A stretch of DNA of 64,000 nucleotides, taken from NCBI RefSeq assembly GCF_021130785.1, contig NC_060208.1:168869501-168933500 (forward strand). The letters are read 5' to 3'. Position numbers and translations under genes: made by a program. The number at the start of each line of letters is the position of its first letter. Position 1 is the first letter of the stretch. Source of the DNA: Homalodisca vitripennis (taxonomy: Eukaryota; Arthropoda; Insecta; Hemiptera; Cicadellidae). The notes under the pieces are model-generated. The model ran no database searches and was not told where the DNA came from. It saw only the letters and a list, made by a program, of their open reading frames with translations. Shown here in pieces: positions 61,367-64,000 of the stretch.

Positions 61367-63205
61367 ATTTATATTCCTAATCAGTATCGTATACCTTATC
61401 AGTGAGAAATGTATACGATAACCCCACGATGAATTTATATCATAAAAATTGCATTTAGTATCTCGAGTATTGCTTTGTGGTTTCTACTTGGCAATAATAA
61501 CGGACACTGCACGCGCTTGTCTCCTCAAATAATAGTTGCGGAGTAAATGGTTTATTGAATCACGCTTATACTCAGTACTTTTGTTTGTGTTCCTTAAGTT
61601 GGTTTAAATGTATCGTCCCACAATGTCTAAGGAAACCAATTTATAAACATTACATGCACAAAATAAAAACATATTTTCTTTATGTAAAATCCATAATGTG
61701 TTATGTGGGTTTCTTTGTTGCCACAATGTTGAAATTGTTACGTTTGTCATGCTTTCACTCTAAATTAAATGAATTAATCATACAATCGTGCTGTCATAAA
61801 AGAATGTTTACACAGAACTGTTGATTGCATTTAACACGCTCTTTTATTTAATATTTCGTAACTTTAGAGAACAAGTTGGGTTTTTTCACAGATTTAGTGA
61901 CCGGTGGCGCGAATCCCGAGGAGTATTCGAGTACGTGCAAACCATTATTCCATCCCAGGAACCCTAAGAATTTCTATTTAAAATTTCAGTTTATCCGATC
62001 AAACTGTTTATGCGTACAAAAAACAATCAAAGATTTAATTGAAATTTATAATATTATTATGATTATGTTATGAAACTATTAAGTTTGTATTCAACAGTTT
62101 GCGTTTACTTTTAAAGTAAAATTGTTTAGATCAAATGTTTAATTGAAAAGGTTGTTTGATTTATTCTATAAGTTACTATTTCTTTAAAGGCTTCCCTTAA
62201 AATTCTTTACCGATCTTAAAAAGTATTTACATAAAATTTGATGGCAAATTTGATGTTTATTTGTTTTATTATTATATCAATGTTGTAAGTTACAAAATTT
62301 ATTACATTTTGATTTCTTTTTATTTTGGTTCCCTATATTAAATTTCATTATATAACTGTTTGTGTTATATATTTAATTAACGTAAAATAGTGATATATCT
62401 TAGTAATAATTTAAATAAGCAATAGATGGTGTTTTTAGTTAGTTAATGACACTTAACACTGTGTACAAACATTCTACGCGAAACATTAATATGTTCCGTA
62501 TATATGGTTAATAAAAATTTATAAACTATAGATGTCGCCAAAAAATTTATTACTGTAATTTCAAATAGGCTCATATCATGTACGGTCGTTTTTTTTGTAT
62601 ACGCTTAAAAAAAAAGAAATTCAACCCAATTACCAAACACTTTTTGTTGCAACTAATACAAGCTAAATAGTCACAAAATTACACATGTTAGTTAGGTACA
62701 TTGACATGTACTAGACAATGTAGGAGTACGCTATACGTGTGTCGCGTAACAGGGCTTGTTGAAGCTGTATTTACAATTTGAAGTGTATAAGCTTCATGTA
62801 TTGTTACTTTGGTAGTTGTGTAAATTAACTGATTTGATCCTAATCAGTTTGTTTTAAATATATTTATTCTAAGATATCCTTGTTGTCAAATCCGATTGAG
62901 TGAGCGTTGGTCATTATCGAATTCAATTTTGTCTGTATATAAATAAAGTTTCAAATCCATAGGTCAGGTCACCCATACCATAGTGAGTGAAAAAACGTAC
63001 TGACGATTGTATAAACAGACAGACACAATATAAATTCAACCAGCTCCTCCAGTAATAGGCCTCGCTAACGTTCAGGCAATAATCACTCCATAATAGATTG
63101 CAAGTACATAACCTCCTGAAGATGCAAAGTTTATATTTCAATAGTACACTATAAGGTATGTTTCAAATGTCTCATATTTTACGAGCGATTGAAATTCTAC
63201 ACAAA
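61367..63205 (+). repeat. Tandem duplication, unit 2
   Basis: Second copy, about 98% identical by eye. Many differences are one-base length changes in homopolymers: GAGAAAATG against GAGAAATG, ATGAAATTT against ATGAATTT, TTTAAAATG against TTTAAATG. A few substitutions occur (for example ACGTGCGTCG against ACGTGTGTCG). Similarity stops at about 63200 after AAATTCTACACA. Confidence 0.93.
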
Positions 63206-63407
63206 ACTTTCGTACATAAAGTTATTGTACTTTGAGAAAATGTTATGATGACAATAACATATTGAAGAAGATATTTTATAAAAATTTCCCTCAATAAAAG
63301 CACGTTGTGAATGAGCTTCTATATTAACTATGAATTAATTATTTTTTCGTCAAGTATAAATATACGTTAGATATAACTTGAGGTTCAAACCTGGGTTACC
63401 TTTGGAA

Positions 63408-63424
63408 AATCCGGGATCCCGGGT
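63408..63424. repeat. GC-rich palindrome CCGGGATCCCGG
   Basis: AATCCGGGATCCCGGGTTA stands out in AT-rich DNA. CCGGGATCCCGG is a perfect 12-bp palindrome. Similar boxes occur inside some hAT-derived repeats, but no hAT ends are visible here. Confidence 0.6.
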
Positions 63425-63730
63425 TATATTAATGGACATTGAAATTTTTGCTGATTCTCTTCTGCAACACCGTGATTCTCTGATCATCTTCTGCAACACC
63501 AAATGTCAGAGAGTATGAATTTAGGTATTTAAGGGTTTGCATGATAATGTCCATAGTGTATTGTTGAGAAATAGCAGCCTATCCAAAAAATATTTCAGCT
63601 TAATTACAATATAATGAAACACAACGTCTGTCTGTATTAACAAAACAAAACAATGACGTACTTAAACGTTGAAATTCATGTTAATAATAAATTAAGGTAA
63701 TATATGTTGGTAATGAAAAACACACTAAAG

Positions 63731-63734
<4 letters not shown>

Positions 63735-63787
<53 letters not shown>
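63735..63787. repeat. (TG)n microsatellite
   Basis: About 26 uninterrupted TG units. It explains the His-Thr repeat in the minus-strand frame across this point. Confidence 0.96.
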
Positions 63788-63788
<1 letters not shown>

Positions 63789-64000
63789 GTGCTCATGTAG
63801 ATAGATGTGTGTTATAATGTCACATTGATTAACGTGATTAACTCTCAGACAATGATGCATATTCTCCAAGTTACTTGGAGGTTTGGAATAGTTGTTGAAG
63901 CATATGACACGAAATTCTGAAACTCTTAGTACCAAAACTATTTAGTTCATGAAAATCGTACGGTTTAATGGATTTATAACCAATTACATGTAGCACAGAG

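Larger units (their letters stand above)
63206..64000. other. Non-coding AT-rich interval with small repeats
   Basis: No supported gene. It contains a GC-rich palindrome (63408-63424), a short direct repeat TCTTCTGCAACACC at 63458-63471 and 63487-63500, and a (TG)n tract. Confidence 0.5.

Noticed and set aside
61555..62073. Frames of 89 and 65 codons in the second tandem unit
   Set aside because: The first unit has the same DNA with homopolymer shifts that break these frames, and no domain is recognised.
63681..63935. 84-codon minus-strand frame
   Set aside because: Its centre is the (TG)n tract and the rest has no recognisable domain.

Overview
This window looks like AT-rich, gene-poor nuclear DNA from an arthropod, most likely an insect and possibly a hemipteran. 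That is an inference from the low GC content, the many (TA)n, (TG)n and (GA)n microsatellites, and the transposon families present. I found no convincing host gene, no rRNA or tRNA gene, and no prokaryotic operon structure. Every protein-level similarity I can defend belongs to a decayed transposable element.

Layout, left to right. 1.2-4.8 kb is a nearly full-length but broken LINE-type retrotransposon (endonuclease, reverse transcriptase, (TTTC)n tail). 7.9-8.7 kb is the 3' part of a Penelope-like element (PLE) with a GIY-YIG domain, bounded by (TA)n tracts. 15.1-16.4 kb is an internally deleted Mutator-like transposase. 19.5-22.3 kb is a DNA-transposon-like unit coding for a DUF7869-like protein, flanked by inverted clusters of a short motif. 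22.6-23.1 kb is the 3' end of a second LINE. 27.4-33.2 kb is a second DUF7869-like unit built the same way but with a different flanking motif; its reading frame is split by a LINE on the minus strand (28.4-31.2 kb). 34.8-35.3 kb is another PLE fragment, on the minus strand, closely related to the 7.9 kb copy. 42.3-44.4 kb is a longer minus-strand PLE with a hammerhead-ribozyme-like motif at its 3' end. 48.0-50.95 kb is an element with about 700-bp terminal inverted repeats and a Cys-rich reading frame. 52.0-53.5 kb is a compact Mutator-like element with visible short terminal inverted repeats. 53.8-55.7 kb is a pogo/Tigger-type transposase on the minus strand. 59.5-63.2 kb is a roughly 1.85-kb tandem duplication.

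The two observations I rate highest are these. First, two independent DUF7869-like units share an architecture: a coding core between inverted, multi-copy subterminal motifs, with a different motif in each unit. This suggests a DNA transposon group whose ends are recognised through motif arrays. Second, a hammerhead-like RNA core with a palindromic helix III lies at the 3' end of the minus-strand PLE, and eroded versions lie at the matching place in the two other PLE copies.

The intervals between these elements are AT-rich and carry no coding signal that I can support. Boundaries given for elements are approximate unless a terminal repeat or tail is described.
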